From the NCBI RefSeq assembly GCF_002878395.1, contig NC_061114.1, forward strand, positions 142,887,209 to 142,951,208: a DNA stretch of 64,000 bases, given 5' to 3'. This DNA is from Capsicum annuum (taxonomy: Eukaryota; Streptophyta; Magnoliopsida; Solanales; Solanaceae). The notes under the pieces were generated by a model, which was not told the origin of the DNA, made no database searches, and worked only from the letters and a program-made list of their open reading frames with translations. Position numbers and translations under genes: made by a program. This document shows positions 49,536 to 62,100 of the stretch, piece by piece. The stretch's first letter is position 1. Each line of letters starts with the position of its first letter.

Positions 49536-51006
49536 TAATGTTTGAGCAGATGCTAACACATTTGAGGCTTTTAACAGAGAATAATTGCAAAGTCTTAAGC
49601 AACTTTTGTCGTTTATTATTTTATATATGATTTGTAATGGAAGTTAAGAGACAAGAAAACCAACAATGATGGAAGTAAAAGAGTGGATGACGTACTCCTG
49701 ATAAGTCGTCAGCACTCTGATAGGTTATCAGCTTCATCGTCAGCCTTAGACAGAGATTGGACTTCAGTTAGAATTCCTAACGATATTTGTGATAGGCTAT
49801 TAGAAGTGTGATAAGTCGTCAGAGTCACCGACAGCCTTTAACAGAACATGGGAGCTGAGGTGGAGAAAGGACAAAATTATCTAATATGTTGTCACAATTT
49901 TGATAAGCCATCAGGATTCACCGTCAATGTAAAGCATAAATTATCAAAATTAAAGGGGAGCTGACGACATCCATGATAAGTCGTTAGCCTCCTGATAAGG
50001 CGTTATGTATGTCGTCACCAAATCTGAGAAGAACACTGAACTATATGATTTTGTTTCCATAATTAAGCTGAAGTATAAAGCATAGTTTAGGGTTTTCTAG
50101 GGGGGATTCCAAACCTATTTTATAACACACGTATTTTATTATTTTCTCTCTAGCTTCTTGGCTTGAGCAAAAACAATTAACTTTGAAGAGATTATCATCA
50201 ATATTTTAGAATTTCTACTTTGATATAACCTAAGAAACACTTGTTGCTATTCATCTTGTTGTAAGTTCATCTTTCAAATTATGAATTCAACTTTTTGTAT
50301 CAATTATTATTTATGAGTGGCTAAATCCCTTTAACCCGAATTATGCGATCTATGGGTTAGGTCTTGGTAAGTTGCTAAGTGTTTAGGATTCTAAAGTTAA
50401 TAGGACTCCTTGATAATTCCGAGGTTTTAATTATTGTCTATTGGTTGCAAATGATAGATAGCACCTGCTTTGATTTGCTTGAGATAAGAAATCAACTATA
50501 GTAGGAAGAGAATTATTGACAGGGACTTGGAAGCTACCAACATTTCGTTTAATAATTGACGATGTAACAAGGTTAATTAGCCTGAGGTGAAGTCTGATTA
50601 GTGAATGTAAATTCCCTAAGTCTGAGAGGATTAGATAATTAAATACTTAAGTAGGTCAAGAGACTTTTAGGCATAACTTTGATAAAGGCAATCTGTTGTT
50701 CCTGCCTATCGTGAGAATCTTGAATCACTATTAGCAGCTGTCAAGTACCAAAACCCATAGTGAACATAATTCTGGTTTTCTATATACTCTTGATTACAAA
50801 TACTGAAACTAAAGTGACCAATAATTATTTGCTAAATTCTCATAACGCCTAATTTAGCAGAAACTACTAACTATCAGTTGATTAACTCGCATACAACTCA
50901 GATTCACACCATATTCCCTGTGGGATTTGACCCCAACCCAGTTGGGTTATATATTAATAACGATCGCTTACATTCTTACATGAGAGGTATAGTTTGAGCG
51001 TTATAA
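49536..51006 (+). repeat. 5' LTR of Athila A (1471 bp)
   Basis: It starts TAATGTTTGAGCAGATG (original TG now TA) and ends GAGCGTTATAA before the primer site. It matches 57634-59109 throughout; the opening 100 bp agree at roughly 87 percent by eye and the last 600 bp better. The U3 part (49690-50010) is full of self-complementary words such as 'tgataagtcgtcag'. A TATA-like site is at about 50071 (AAGTATAAAG), ahead of the leader-like 'ctctctagcttcttgg'. Confidence 0.85.
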
Positions 51007-51010
51007 AAAA

Positions 51011-51028
51011 TGACACCATTGTCGGGGA
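51011..51028 (+). other. Primer binding site of Athila A (tRNA-Asp type)
   Basis: TGACACCATTGTCGGGGA compares with the Athila consensus TGGCGCCGTTGCCGGGGA, complementary to the 3' end of tRNA-Asp. All four differences are transitions (G to A or C to T). Confidence 0.85.
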
Positions 51029-51203
51029 ATTAGTATTGTAAGTTACAGTTTGTGTGTGATAATTGACTGTTAGTCAAGTTTCCTAGTTTTATGTTTATTT
51101 GTTGTTTTTGTTTTCTGTAGGACTTTTGTGGTGTATTCCAAGAACCAAAAGTTTTGGAGGACCATTATTACCATTTAATCTAGAACTATAACTAATCGGC
51201 AAA

Positions 51204-53040
51204 ATGGAAGAGCAGCAGGAGGCTAACAGGTTAGCAGCCTTAGCAAGAGCTCAGTTAAATATGTTGAATATCAGTCAACAAGTACGGAATCCATGTCCTG
51301 AGGATGAAGATTTGGGAGATAAGGAGTTGCTAAACCCTGGTAACCCAAGGTGTGTAGAACAAATAATTGCACCAGTACAGCGTAATGCCAATAGGAACCA
51401 TTCGTTCAGAACAAGGTAGGATCACCAGCCTGTCCAGTATGATTTCAATAATGATGATGATGGAATGGATAGAGAAAGTGCTACAGTTTTAATATTCCTC
51501 CACCATTGGCACTAGGGGAAAATTTCAGCATTACGAGTACTATGATTCAACTCCTTAATCTAAAGGGGTTGTTTGGTGGCCTGCCTGGCGATGATCCAAA
51601 TATGCACTTGGTGAACTTTATCACTATTTGCAAATATTTTGATAACCCAGGAGTGGGTAAGAATGCGATCCTTTTCAGATTGTTCCCATTGTCTCTGTCT
51701 GGGGAGGCAATAATGTGGTTAAATAAGCTGATGCCTGATTTGATAACCAACTGGAGATAGTTGAAAAATACATTCCTAGAATGGTTCTTTCCACCTTATA
51801 GGAGGGTACAATTGAGGGATGAGATCAGTAACTTCAGACAGCTCCCAACTGACGCTTTCCATAAAACCTGGGAGAGATTTAAAAAAAAGTTGACACAGTA
51901 TCCGAACCATAATATGATGGACATACACTAGATAGAGACTTTGTACAGGGCTCTTAACTCTGTGACAAAACCAATTGTAGATAATACAACTGGTGGTTTG
52001 TTTGTTGATCATACATTTCCAGAAGCTTCAGAAATGCTAGAAAAAATGACCAAACAGAGTTAGGCATGGCATACCAGAGACGCTGTGGTAGCAAGCCCCA
52101 CTATTTCTGTGGGTATGACTACTGAACAATGCAAAAGAGATGAGGATTGTGAACAAGACATGGATCATGTAAAAATGCAGATGGACTTGCTAACCAAGCA
52201 CTTGCTATCAGGCAAGACTGAGAAGGTGAATATTATGAGATCTCAAGATAGAGTTGATGTTGATCTAGAAGAAGAGAAAAACTATATTTATAATCAGGGG
52301 GTTTCCAAGGCAATAGCCAAGGGAATCAAAGTCGGAGTTATTATGATAATCCTGGTTATAAAGATAAAAAGTAGGGAAATTGGAGGAGCAATAATGATAG
52401 GAGCGGGCTATATGTCCCTCTTGGAAATTGTTAGGCTGCTATAACAAGTTCTAAAAACATGTCCATGGAGGACATGATGGATAAATTATTATAGGGAGTG
52501 GAGGCTATCAACTCAGGAGTGACTACCATGTAGACTGATCTGTCATCTATTAGTCAGTTGGTAAACTTGTAATCCACTTCGATCAGCAGCTAGAATATAA
52601 AATAAGCCAACTCTTCGTAACACCGAATTAGAGGAAGAGTGGAACATTACCTAGTGATACAGTCCAAAATCCGTGGAATGATGGCTTATGTATGGAGATT
52701 ACCACTAGAAGTGGTAAGATATTACCTGGATCTTCAGTGGGCAAAAATGTAGTTGATGATGAACCAGAAGAAGGTGGTCCAGAGGAGTCTGAGAAGCTGG
52801 ATGGTTCTGATAATGCTCCAAAAAAAAGGAAAGAGAAGGAGAAGAAAGTAGTGGTGAAAACTCTCCCAAGATCACCACCTCCCTTTCCTCAATGATTGGA
52901 GAAAAAATTAATGATGCAAAATTCAGGAAATTCATGGCAATGCTCAAACAATTGACAGTGAATGTGCCTTTGGTGGAGGCACTCGACCAAATGCGAGGGT
53001 ATGCTAAATTCGTGAAGGACCTTATGACGAAGAAATGAAA
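51204..53040 (+). pseudogene. gag pseudogene of Athila A
   Basis: The ATG at 51204 (MEEQQEANRLAALARAQLN) follows a 175-bp leader. After a frameshift near 51420-51500 the gag core runs 51506-52080: LKGLFGGLPGDDPN, LFPLSLSGEAIMWL, FFPPYRRVQLRDEIS and WERFKKKL, the usual Athila capsid wording. Stops at 51758 and later replace expected Gln or Arg codons. A second frameshift near 52290 leads into a Gly/Asn/Gln-rich linker (about 52290-52430) and the segment EDMMDKLL. The stretch 52692-52895 reads ITTRSGK and ends PPPFPQ, the typical linker to protease. Gag forms the particle; this copy is broken. Confidence 0.8.
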
Positions 53041-53109
53041 TGTTAGCCATGAGCCAAAGGACAATCTCCATCATTATGGTGCTATCTCCACAAGGTCTTT
53101 AGAGTAGAA

Positions 53110-53600
53110 AAAGGCAGGACCGGGAGCATTTACCATCCCATGCACTATTGGGTCTTTAAATTTTACAAAATCTCTATGTGATTTAGGAGCCAGTATAAAC
53201 CTAATGCCACTTGTTGTGTACAAGAAGCTAGGTTTAGGTAATCCTACCCCAACAAATATGCAGTTGGTGATGGAGGATAGGTCTGTAAATCAGCTAGCGG
53301 GCATATTACATGATGTATTAGTAAAGGTGGCTGACTTTATACTGTCTGCTGATTTTGTAGTCCTAGACTTTATGGTGAACTTTAAAGTGCCCATCATCTG
53401 GGGTAGACCATTCCTTGCAACTGGGAGACTAATAGTGGACATGGAGCTGAATGAGCTGAAGTTCAGGCTCAATGACAAAGAAGCAAGATTCAAAATACAC
53501 TCATCCATGACCTAGAAAAATGAGATGAGTGTTTTCACAATCGTGGATACATTCTATAAAGATGGTAACGAGATATCAGCAGGTTGTCATGACAAAGTCT
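53110..53600 (+). pseudogene. Retropepsin-type protease of Athila A
   Basis: The frame reads FTIPCTIGSLNFTKSLCDLG then ASINLMPLVVYKKLGLG, with the active-site loop DLGAS as usual for Athila protease. The second half (53395-53430) has IIWGRPFLATGRLIVD, matching the family's IILGRPFLATGR. It is the best-preserved domain of this element: 53204-53515 is open for 103 codons and the loop just upstream is in the same frame. The enzyme would cleave Gag-Pol. The frame ends with a stop at 53513-53515, and relics continue to about 53600 before the post-pol motif; RT never follows. Confidence 0.8.
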
Positions 53601-54179
53601 GAGTAGTCAAGAAAACTAAGTCGTGCCGCGACATTAAATTAGGCGCTATTGGGAGGCAACCCAACATTTTTATATTCTAGCAAAGTGTTTATTTTTGTAG
53701 TTAGGTTCTAGTTCAAAGAAGGCGGAATCAATGTTTCCAGCTAAGTATTCCTAACGACATATTTGAAGGGCTGTCATAATTGTGATAAGCCGTTAGATTC
53801 ATTGTCAAAAAAATCAAACCTGAGGGATGTTCTATTAAGGCTGACGACATTCGTGATAGGCTATCACAAGTGTGATAATACATCATCCTTTGTCTTTAGA
53901 AAGCTTAAAAGAGTAGCTGAAATTTTGGGCCAATTTAAAAAGATTCGACCCGACCCACAGCTTTGTCTTTCCAGCTTCCCACGTATTTCCTTTCTTTTAT
54001 TTAAGTTTTATTTCCTTCCATATTTAGTTATTTTCTTCCCTTTCTAAAGTATTTCCAAGTAAAACAAAAGAAAACTTCCTTCCTTGTGAGTGTGGGTTGA
54101 AGTCAAAATCAAGAGTTCTTTTTTTATCTACTTCTTCTTACTCGTGTAACCAAGTTGAAGGCACTTATCAGGTCGTATA
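53601..54179 (+). other. Post-pol motif and LTR-like spacer of Athila A
   Basis: 53620-53672 carries the conserved Athila text 'tcgtgccgcgac' and 'gggaggcaaccc'. Then 53745-53890 contains words such as 'gtgataagccgttag', 'ctgacgacattcgtgatagg' and 'ctaacgacat' that otherwise occur in the U3 part of the Athila A LTRs (49690-50010, 57780-58110). Next, 53940-54180 is a leader-like stretch ('tttatttccttcc', 'caagagttctt') just before the third ORF. Confidence 0.7.
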
Positions 54180-56265
54180 ATGGCACCCAAAGGAAAGAAC
54201 CCAAAATCTATTAAGAAAGGGACCAAGGAAAGTGTACCTCGGAGACTCTTTGATGAGGGCTCTGACTATGAGTAGGAGGAGCCACTACTCAGGAAGCAAA
54301 AAAAAAAAGCCTAAAAAAGCCTTCACCACCTCCACCAGTTAAGGTGGAGGAGAGTGAAGAGAGTTATACTGAGCTAACTATATCTAAACATATAGCTTCT
54401 GAGCAGACGGTCTCTGGCTAACAAGAGTCTAAACATGCTAAATCTGACAAGCATGATTTAACTCATCCTGATTCTAAGGAACATGAGTCTGAGCAACATA
54501 AATCTAAGGTACCATTATCTGAGTCTCCTTCTGCTGAGCAACAAGATGATGAAGAATCTTCGATTTGGGGAACTATGGTTAAATGCCAGAACTCTGCGGT
54601 TCGAGACAGTGCTAGGTGGCAAATTCCCAAGGAACAGAGAATCTTCTATGATGGGCTTCGCAGAACAAAACAAAGGCCCATTAAAAGGCCAACCTTTGAA
54701 AAAAAGAAGATCATCACTACTGATCCAAACACATATCCTGAAGTAGAGCAGAAATTTTGAGACTACGACTTGGGATGGACCATGAAAGGAGGAAGCTTAT
54801 TTTGCCCTACACTAGTGAGGGAGTTATATGCAGACTATTAGGCTCGATTGGAAAACATGTGTAAAGAAGGGAAGAAATCAGCAGATCAGCCCTTGTTAGA
54901 TAGAGTTCCAGTACAGGGTATGATGGTGGATCTCTTAGAAATGACAATTAACAAATTTCTTCATGGCCCCAGATTCACTCCTCAGGCTACTTCACCTACT
55001 TTTTATGCTTGGTTGAAGCATTATGAGAATCAACGGTTTTGGTTAGCGACCCTCATAGCTAAAGGAAAACCTGAATGGCTAACCAATGCTAATGAGAGGA
55101 TTTTTAAGGCTTCCCTAACTCAAGAGCCAAAGTTTTGGTGGGGTTTAGTGTGCACCCATTTGATGCCTACTAAGGGAGATAATATCCTTGGAGATGATAG
55201 AACAATATTGATCTCAAGTCTTATGGCTAAAATTGAGTTAAACATCGGGGAGATCATTTTTGAGGATATGAAAATTTGAGTCTTAAGGCCCGATACGACA
55301 TATCCTTTCCCTTGTCTAATTACAAGGTTATGTAAGGCAGCCCATGTACCTGAGGTTATGGGGTTAGATGAAGAAATGCTTGCTAATAAGACCCACAATC
55401 CTATTCGATATGATAAAAATCAGCTGAGACTGACACTTAACAGAGGAGCAGGGGTTGAAATAGACCCACCATTTACAGGTGCTAGTTCAGCACCTAATGT
55501 AGTGCTGCAAGATTCTGAGGCTGCAGCACCGACCTCCTCAGCAATAGAAGATTCAATACCTAGAAATTTAATAAATCCTTCAACTGTTGTGTCTATCATA
55601 GAATTTGCCTTCAACTCTATGAATTTTAGGACAGTGCCAAAAAAATCAAAGTGGTACGAGGCTCAACTGTAACTTTTTTCCAAGAAATTTGCCTTTGTGG
55701 TAGACCAGAGGATTAAGGTAGCACTGGAGCCCTTCCGAGCCTTACCCAGTCAAATTAATAAATTAGAAAATCATTTTAATACACGGGTAAAAGAAATGTC
55801 GGGCTCAAACCTTGCATAATTTAGAGCAGTCCGGGACAAGGTGAAGGTGGATGTTAGGGCATTACAGCAACACCAACTTATGGTATCGGTAGATCTGGTT
55901 AGTGATGAGTCTAAGGGTGAAATCCTATTGCTTGATCTCTTGGGGGAACCAATAAAGAAAAACAAAAAAAAAAAGGTGAGAAGAAATGTAAGGGTAAGAG
56001 AGAAAGGCCTGATAGTGATGAAGAAATAAAAGCAGAGAAGAAGGCAAGAAAGAAAGCTGTGAAAGAAGAGATGAGTAAGGCAATGATCAAGTTACTAGAT
56101 GACAATGAAAAATGGGAGGAGACCCTATGAGTGAGAGCTGTGGGTGCCTTAACTAGAAGGCCTCCAACAACTGCTAGACCAGATATGTCTGAATGGAGGG
56201 GGACTCCCGATAGAGGCAAGGCAGCTGAGGATGCAGCAGTAGGGTCAGCAAATCATGATCCCTGA
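54180..56265 (+). pseudogene. Third ORF of Athila A ('putative plant transposon protein'-like), broken
   Basis: The ATG at 54180 opens MAPKGKNPKSIKKGTKE, a Lys-rich, Pro-rich, acidic N-terminal part (to about 54500). The middle, 54590-55430, resembles the domain often annotated in plants as putative plant transposon protein: FCPTLVRELYADY, FWWGLVCTHLMPTKGDN, FPCLITRLCKAAHVP. The longest open stretch is 54848-55279 (143 codons). The C-terminal part (55440-56040) is Ser/Ala-rich, then a Lys-rich tail. In Athila elements this position holds the extra, sometimes called env-like, ORF; its function is unknown, and I see no signal peptide or convincing membrane segment. At least four in-frame stops and one or two frameshifts break it. 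The domain call needs a profile search. Confidence 0.65.
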
Positions 56266-57620
56266 GCTTGATCTACTCTAGGTATACCCTAACCCTTGAT
56301 TAAGTTTTTCTTTGATTTTATGTTAAGGGTGAAGGGTGAGTTGTTGTTGTAACATTTTGTAGTTGACAAGGAGAAATACAAGTACTTGAGGTAGTTAACA
56401 CGGTTTTGTTATTTTGTGAACACCTCTCAAGTGGTCTAATTCTTTAACTGTGTGATTTGCATCTAATTATGACCATTATGCATCTTTGTATGGTATTAGT
56501 TCTAGTGACTTGATAACCATTGCTAAATAATTGCATGAACCGGATAAGTAGTAACTTGTGATATACTTGTGTTCCATGTGCGTGTGAGATTCTACTTAGT
56601 TCCCTTTGTATGTTGAATTAAGAACTTGCTTGTTTAGTCTTACCTAGGTTGAAGGATAGGGGTTAGGAAAGGATCATAGGCCATTTTTATATTAGCCCAT
56701 TTTATCCTAAATGACCTTCCCTATATGCATAATATCCCTTGATCCTTATTTTGAGCCTGAATAGCCTATTTCTTTTTGAGATACCTATCACCGTTGTATT
56801 TTTATATCATAATGAACTTGCTTTGGCCTTGGTCCTCCTTGGACACTGTGCACCTTGACTTAGGCAAATGGCCTAAGTTGAGGGTGGCTAGCATAGGGGT
56901 GCATGATGTAAAATGAGTATGAAGAAAGGTAGAGTAAAAGAAAAGAATAAAAAGTTAGGTACGGTGGAAAAGAGCAAGAAAATAAAAATTGTGAAAAAAA
57001 AAGTGATTGTAGAAAAGAACAACACCCATCCTAAATAAGTGTGATCAAGAAAAGAGAAGAGTAGAAAAAGCTAAATGAGTAAGGCCCCAAAAGCTAGTGT
57101 AGTGTCAAGGAGGCTTAGTCACTTCAAATATCATCGAGTATCATATCAGTCTCTAGCCTACATTACAAGCCAAAGAGAAGGCCTATAGTGATCCTAGCTG
57201 ACCTGTCTGAAGAACTTGGTAATGAAAATAAGGGCAAGCCTATGGTATTCGGCATACATTGATTGGAACTTCATTATGAAAGTGAGTGTCTTGTGATTGT
57301 CCCCATGGTTACATATATGATGTCTGATATAAGTACAATAGGACTTATTTGTGGTGAGGGCACACTGGTTACGCTGTTAGTTGCTTACTTGTTTGGATAG
57401 TGTAATCTTGATACATGCATGGTTGTTGTTGCTGATTTGATGCCATATCTCGATTCCTGTGTGTCACGTTGTTGCTCTTCAATAACATACACAGTTATTT
57501 GTAAATTGATTGACGTTGGAGATGGTGAAGTGTTTTGAGATAACATATATGGTTTACTATTGAATGTACTTTGTGTTCTCTTAGTTGTGTTTTAGTTGCG
57601 TGAGGACAAGCAATTGTTTT
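56266..57620 (+). other. Downstream noncoding region of Athila A
   Basis: There is no open frame of note. It contains the two blocks conserved with Athila H (56640-56740 and 56811-56925), an A-rich stretch (56935-57060), and an upstream purine motif AAGTTGAGGGTG at 56875-56886 identical to the start of the real polypurine tract. Confidence 0.7.
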
Positions 57621-57633
57621 AAGTTGAGGGTGT
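57621..57633 (+). other. Polypurine tract of Athila A
   Basis: AAGTTGAGGGTGT lies directly before the LTR start TGATGTGTGAGC. The same tract is used by Athila H (47965-47953). Confidence 0.8.
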
Positions 57634-59109
57634 TGATGTGTGAGCAGATGGAAACACATTTGAGGTTTTTCACAAAGAATAATTGCAAAGTCTTAAGCAA
57701 CTTTTGTCATTTTTGATTGTTTTATTTTTGATTTTGCAGTGAAAGTCCAGAGGCAAGAGAACCAACAATGATGGAAGTAAAAGAGTGGCTGAAGACATTC
57801 CTAATAAGTCGTCAACACTTTGATAGGTTATCAGCTTCCTCGTCAGGCTTAGACAGAGATTGCACTTCAGTTAGAATTTCTAATGACATTTGTGATAGGC
57901 CATCAGAATGCGATAAGCCATCAGAGTCGCCATAAGCCTTAGACAAAACATGGGAGATGAGATAGAAAAGTGACAACATTGTCTGATATGTCATTACAGT
58001 TTTGATAAGCTGTCAGGATTCACCGTTAGCCTTAAGTAGAAATTGTCAAAATGGAAGGGGAGCTGATGACATCCATGATAAGTTGTCAGCTTCCTGATAA
58101 GGCATCACGTATGTCGTCACCTAATCCGAGAAGAACACTGAACTCTGTGATTTTATTTCCATAATTAGGCTAAAGTATTTAAATCATAGTTTAGGGTTTT
58201 CTAGGGGGGATTCCAAACCTATTTTGTAAAACACATATTTTGTAATTTTCTCTCTAGTTTCTTGGCTTTAACAAAAACAATTAACTTTAAAGAGATTATC
58301 ATCAATATTTTCGGATTTCTACTTTGATGTAATCTGAGAAACACTCGTTGCTATTCATCTTGCTGTAATTTCATCTTACAAATTATGAATTCAACTTGTT
58401 GTATCAATTATTACATTATGAGTGGCTAAATCCCTTTAACCCGAATTATGGGATCTATAGGTTAGGTCTTGGTAAGTTGCTAAGTGTTCAAGATTCTAAA
58501 GGTAATAGGAATCCTTAATAATTCCAAGGTTTTAATTATTGTCTATTGGTTGCAAACGATAGATATCACCTGGTTTGATTTGCTTGAGATAAGAAATCAA
58601 CTATAGTAGGAAGTGAATTATTGATAGGGACTTGGAAGATACCAATTCCGTTTAATAATTGACGTTGTAACGAGGTTAATTAACCTGAGGTGAAGTCTGG
58701 TCAGTGAATTTAAATTCTCTAAGTCTGAAAGGATTAGGTAATTAAATGCTTAAGTAGGTCGAGAGACATTTAGGCATAACTTTGATAAAGACAATCTGTT
58801 GTTCCTAGCTATCTTGAGAATTTTTAATCACTATTAGTAGTTGTCAAGTACCAAAATCCATAGTGAATATAATTCTGGTTTTCTATAAACTCTTGATCAC
58901 AAATACTGAAACTAAAGTAACTAACAACTATTTGCTAAATTCTCATAACCCCTAATTTATCGGAAACTACTAACTATCAGTTGATTAATTCGCATATAAC
59001 TCAGATTCACACCATATTCCCTGTGGGATTCGACCCCAACCTAGTTAGTTTATATATTGACAACGATCGCTGACATTCTCACATGAGAGGTGTAGTTTGA
59101 GCATTATCA
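57634..59109 (+). repeat. 3' LTR of Athila A (1476 bp)
   Basis: It starts TGATGTGTGAGCAGATGG and ends GAGCATTATCA, keeping both TG and CA. It is the partner of 49536-51006. A TATA-like box is at about 58165 (GTATTTAAAT), followed by 'gggttttctagggggga'. The right target duplication follows at 59110-59114. Confidence 0.85.
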
Positions 59110-59114
59110 TCCTC
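59110..59114. repeat. Right target site duplication of Athila A
   Basis: 'tcctc', partner of 'gcctc' at 49531-49535, one mismatch. Confidence 0.8.
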
Positions 59115-62100
59115 CTAAGAAGAGCAAAATTTTATTTCGTAGCATAACTCAATTCTCTAGGATACTCAGACTTGACCAAGGTCTATCACAACATAAACTC
59201 TTACTTCTTTGAGGTTTCCCTTATAGTGCTTCACTCCCTACTCATTTACTTTAAATGGGATATCACCATCACTCTTTATCGCAATAGCACTATATAGGAA
59301 CACCTTAACCATAGTGAATGGTCTAGTCCATCTTAATTTAGCTTGCTAGGAAATAAGAGGAGTCTTGAATTATAACACAAGACCAAATCACCGGGTTTGA
59401 ATGTTCTTTTCTTGATTTTATGGTCATGATACAACTTCCTTCTTTCTTTGTATATGGTCGATATCTTATAATCATGAAGTCAGAATTCATCCAATTCATT
59501 CACCTTGCTTAACCTTAAGTTTGTTATTTCACGCCATTTAAAATTTAGACTTTTCTACGCCCATAATGCCTTATGAAAGCTCAACCAGTAAGCGGCACAT
59601 TTTTTCATACACAAGCTGATATGGGGAGGCACCTATTGGGGTTTTATAAGCTGTTTAGTTGGCCCACAATGCATCATCTAATTTTCAAGATCAGTCAGTC
59701 CTGTTGGCATTCACAATTTTAGCAAAGATAAACTTTTTTTATCTATTGGACACTTCTACTTGCCCACTTGTATGAGGATGGTATGGTGTATCCACCCTAT
59801 TTCTTACACCACATCTATCAAATAGGGCTTTGAACAAGTAGTTGCATGAGTGTGATGCTCCATAACTAATAATTGCATGTCGAATGCCAAATTGAGAAAA
59901 ATATGTTTCTCTATAAAAAGGCAGTAATGATTCTACATTCATTTTCTGGAAGTGCAACTACCTCCACCTATTTTAATAGATAGTCAACCACTACCAGAAT
60001 ATATCTCATGCCATAGGAGAACACAAACGGACCCATGAAATCAATCTTCCACACATCAAACAGCTCTAACTCTAGAATAGGTGTCATGGGGAGTTCATGG
60101 TGCTAAGAGACATTGCCTTGGACCTGACATTGGTCACAAGCCTTTGAAAAATTATGAGTATCCTTGTAGATTGTAGTCCAGTAAAACCCATACCGGAAGA
60201 TCTTATGGGTTGTGCTTGTACCACTATAATGACCCCTAAATGGTGATAAATGAAAAGCTTCTATAATGCTCATCATATCTACCACTTGGGTACATCATCC
60301 AATCACAACAATATCACAAAACCTAAGAATACATGGCCCATCCTAAAAGAACTTCCTCAACTCATGCATAAATCTCCATCATTGTTGGAAGGATAGATTT
60401 TTTGGGATAAGATCACTTGCAAAATAGTTGGCAAAATCAGTAAACCAAGGAATTAAATCTTGAGATGCCGCTAAGACTTGCTAATTTGGAAAATCATCAT
60501 CTATCTCAAGATCATCTCTTAGATTATGTATGGTCTCTTTCTTAAGTCTAGACAAGTGGTCGGCAACCTGATTTTCTTTCTCGTTTCGATCCTTTACTTC
60601 AAAATTGAACACTTGCAGCAAGAGAACCCAATGTTATAATATTAGCTTGGCATCTTTCTTTGAAATTAAGTATCACAAGGGTTCATGGTTAGTTTGACTA
60701 TAACAATAATCCCAATCAAATAAGACTAAAACTTTTCAAAGGCAAAAACCACTGCAAGTAGTTCCTGCTCTGTAACTATATGATTTCTTCTGTGCGGGGT
60801 TTAAAGATTTGTTGGCATAGTAAATGAGATGCAATATCTTCTCTATAATGTGTCCTAGTACATCACCCAAGGCCGTTCCACTCGCATCACATAACTTTAA
60901 AAAGTGCAAACCAGTCAGGCGACACAATAATGGGTGCCGAAATTAATTGTTCCTTCAGGCATTGGAAATCCTTAATACAAGCACCATCAAACACAAATTT
61001 GACCTCCATATCTAAAAAATTGAATAGAAGAGTTGCAATTATAGAGAATTCCTTGATGAACCTCTAATAAAAAACTGCATGACCCAAAAAGCTTTGTATG
61101 CCTCTAACTATACTGGTGGTGGAAATTTCTCAATTACCTCAATCTTTGCTTTGTCCACCTTAATACCATGTTTGGAGATCTTGTTCTAATGATACTTTCT
61201 ATTACCATGAATGGCATTTTTTCCAGTTTAGCACCAAATTTCACACTTCACATCTCTGCAGTACACTAGACAAATAGGCCAAAAAGTCATTGAATGAATC
61301 CCCAACCAATGAAAAGTCATCCATGAATACTTTGATGGGGTATTCAACCATATCAGAGAATATGGATATCATATATATCAGAAAAGTGGCAGGTGCATTG
61401 TACAGTTCAAACAACATCCTCTTGAATGCAAAGGACCCATAGGGGCAAGTAAAGGTTGTTTTTCCATTATCTTCAGGAGAAATCGTGATTTGATTGTAAC
61501 TAAAATACTTGTCAAGAAAATAGTACCAACACCTGACTAACTATCTTTCTAGCATCTGATCCATGAACGGCATAGGTAAGTGGTCCTTTTGTGTCCACTT
61601 GTTTAGGTTTCTATAATCCATGAAAACTCTCCAATCAATCACTGGCCTTATGGGTACTAGTTCATTTTATTCATTTGGAACCACTGTGATTCCCCCTTTC
61701 TTAGGAACGTATTGAACTGAGCTTACCCACTTATTTTCTATAATGGGAAAATCACCCCAATAGCTAACCACTTTATTATATCTTTTTTCACCACCTCTTT
61801 TATAGGAGGGCTCAGTCATCTCTAATGCTCAATACTAGGAATGTTGTCCGATTTAAGTTTTATCTTATGTGTGTATATACTTGGTTGAATTCGTATAATG
61901 GAAATATTGTTCAACCAAATAGTTTTCTTGAATTTATGAAACACTAATATCATAGCTTCCACTTGTGCTCCTGCCAAATCTGCTGCAATAATTATCAATA
62001 AAGTATTTTTGGCCTCCAAGAATACATACTGCAAATAAGGTGGGAGGGCCTTTGATTCCAATCTAGTCATTCTTCAATAGATGGTCTAGTAGGAGGTGTG

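Larger units (their letters stand above)
49536..59109 (+). mobile_element. Athila A: Athila-type element lacking RT, RNase H and integrase
   Basis: Plus-strand order: 5' LTR 49536-51006, primer site 51011-51028, gag 51204 to about 53040, protease about 53110-53600, post-pol motif 53640-53672, LTR-like spacer, third ORF 54180-56265, noncoding region, polypurine tract 57621-57633, 3' LTR 57634-59109. The length is 9574 bp. Only about 100 bp separate the protease end from the post-pol motif, so the whole RT-RNase H-integrase part is deleted. It could only be moved by enzymes from another Athila. Confidence 0.85.
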
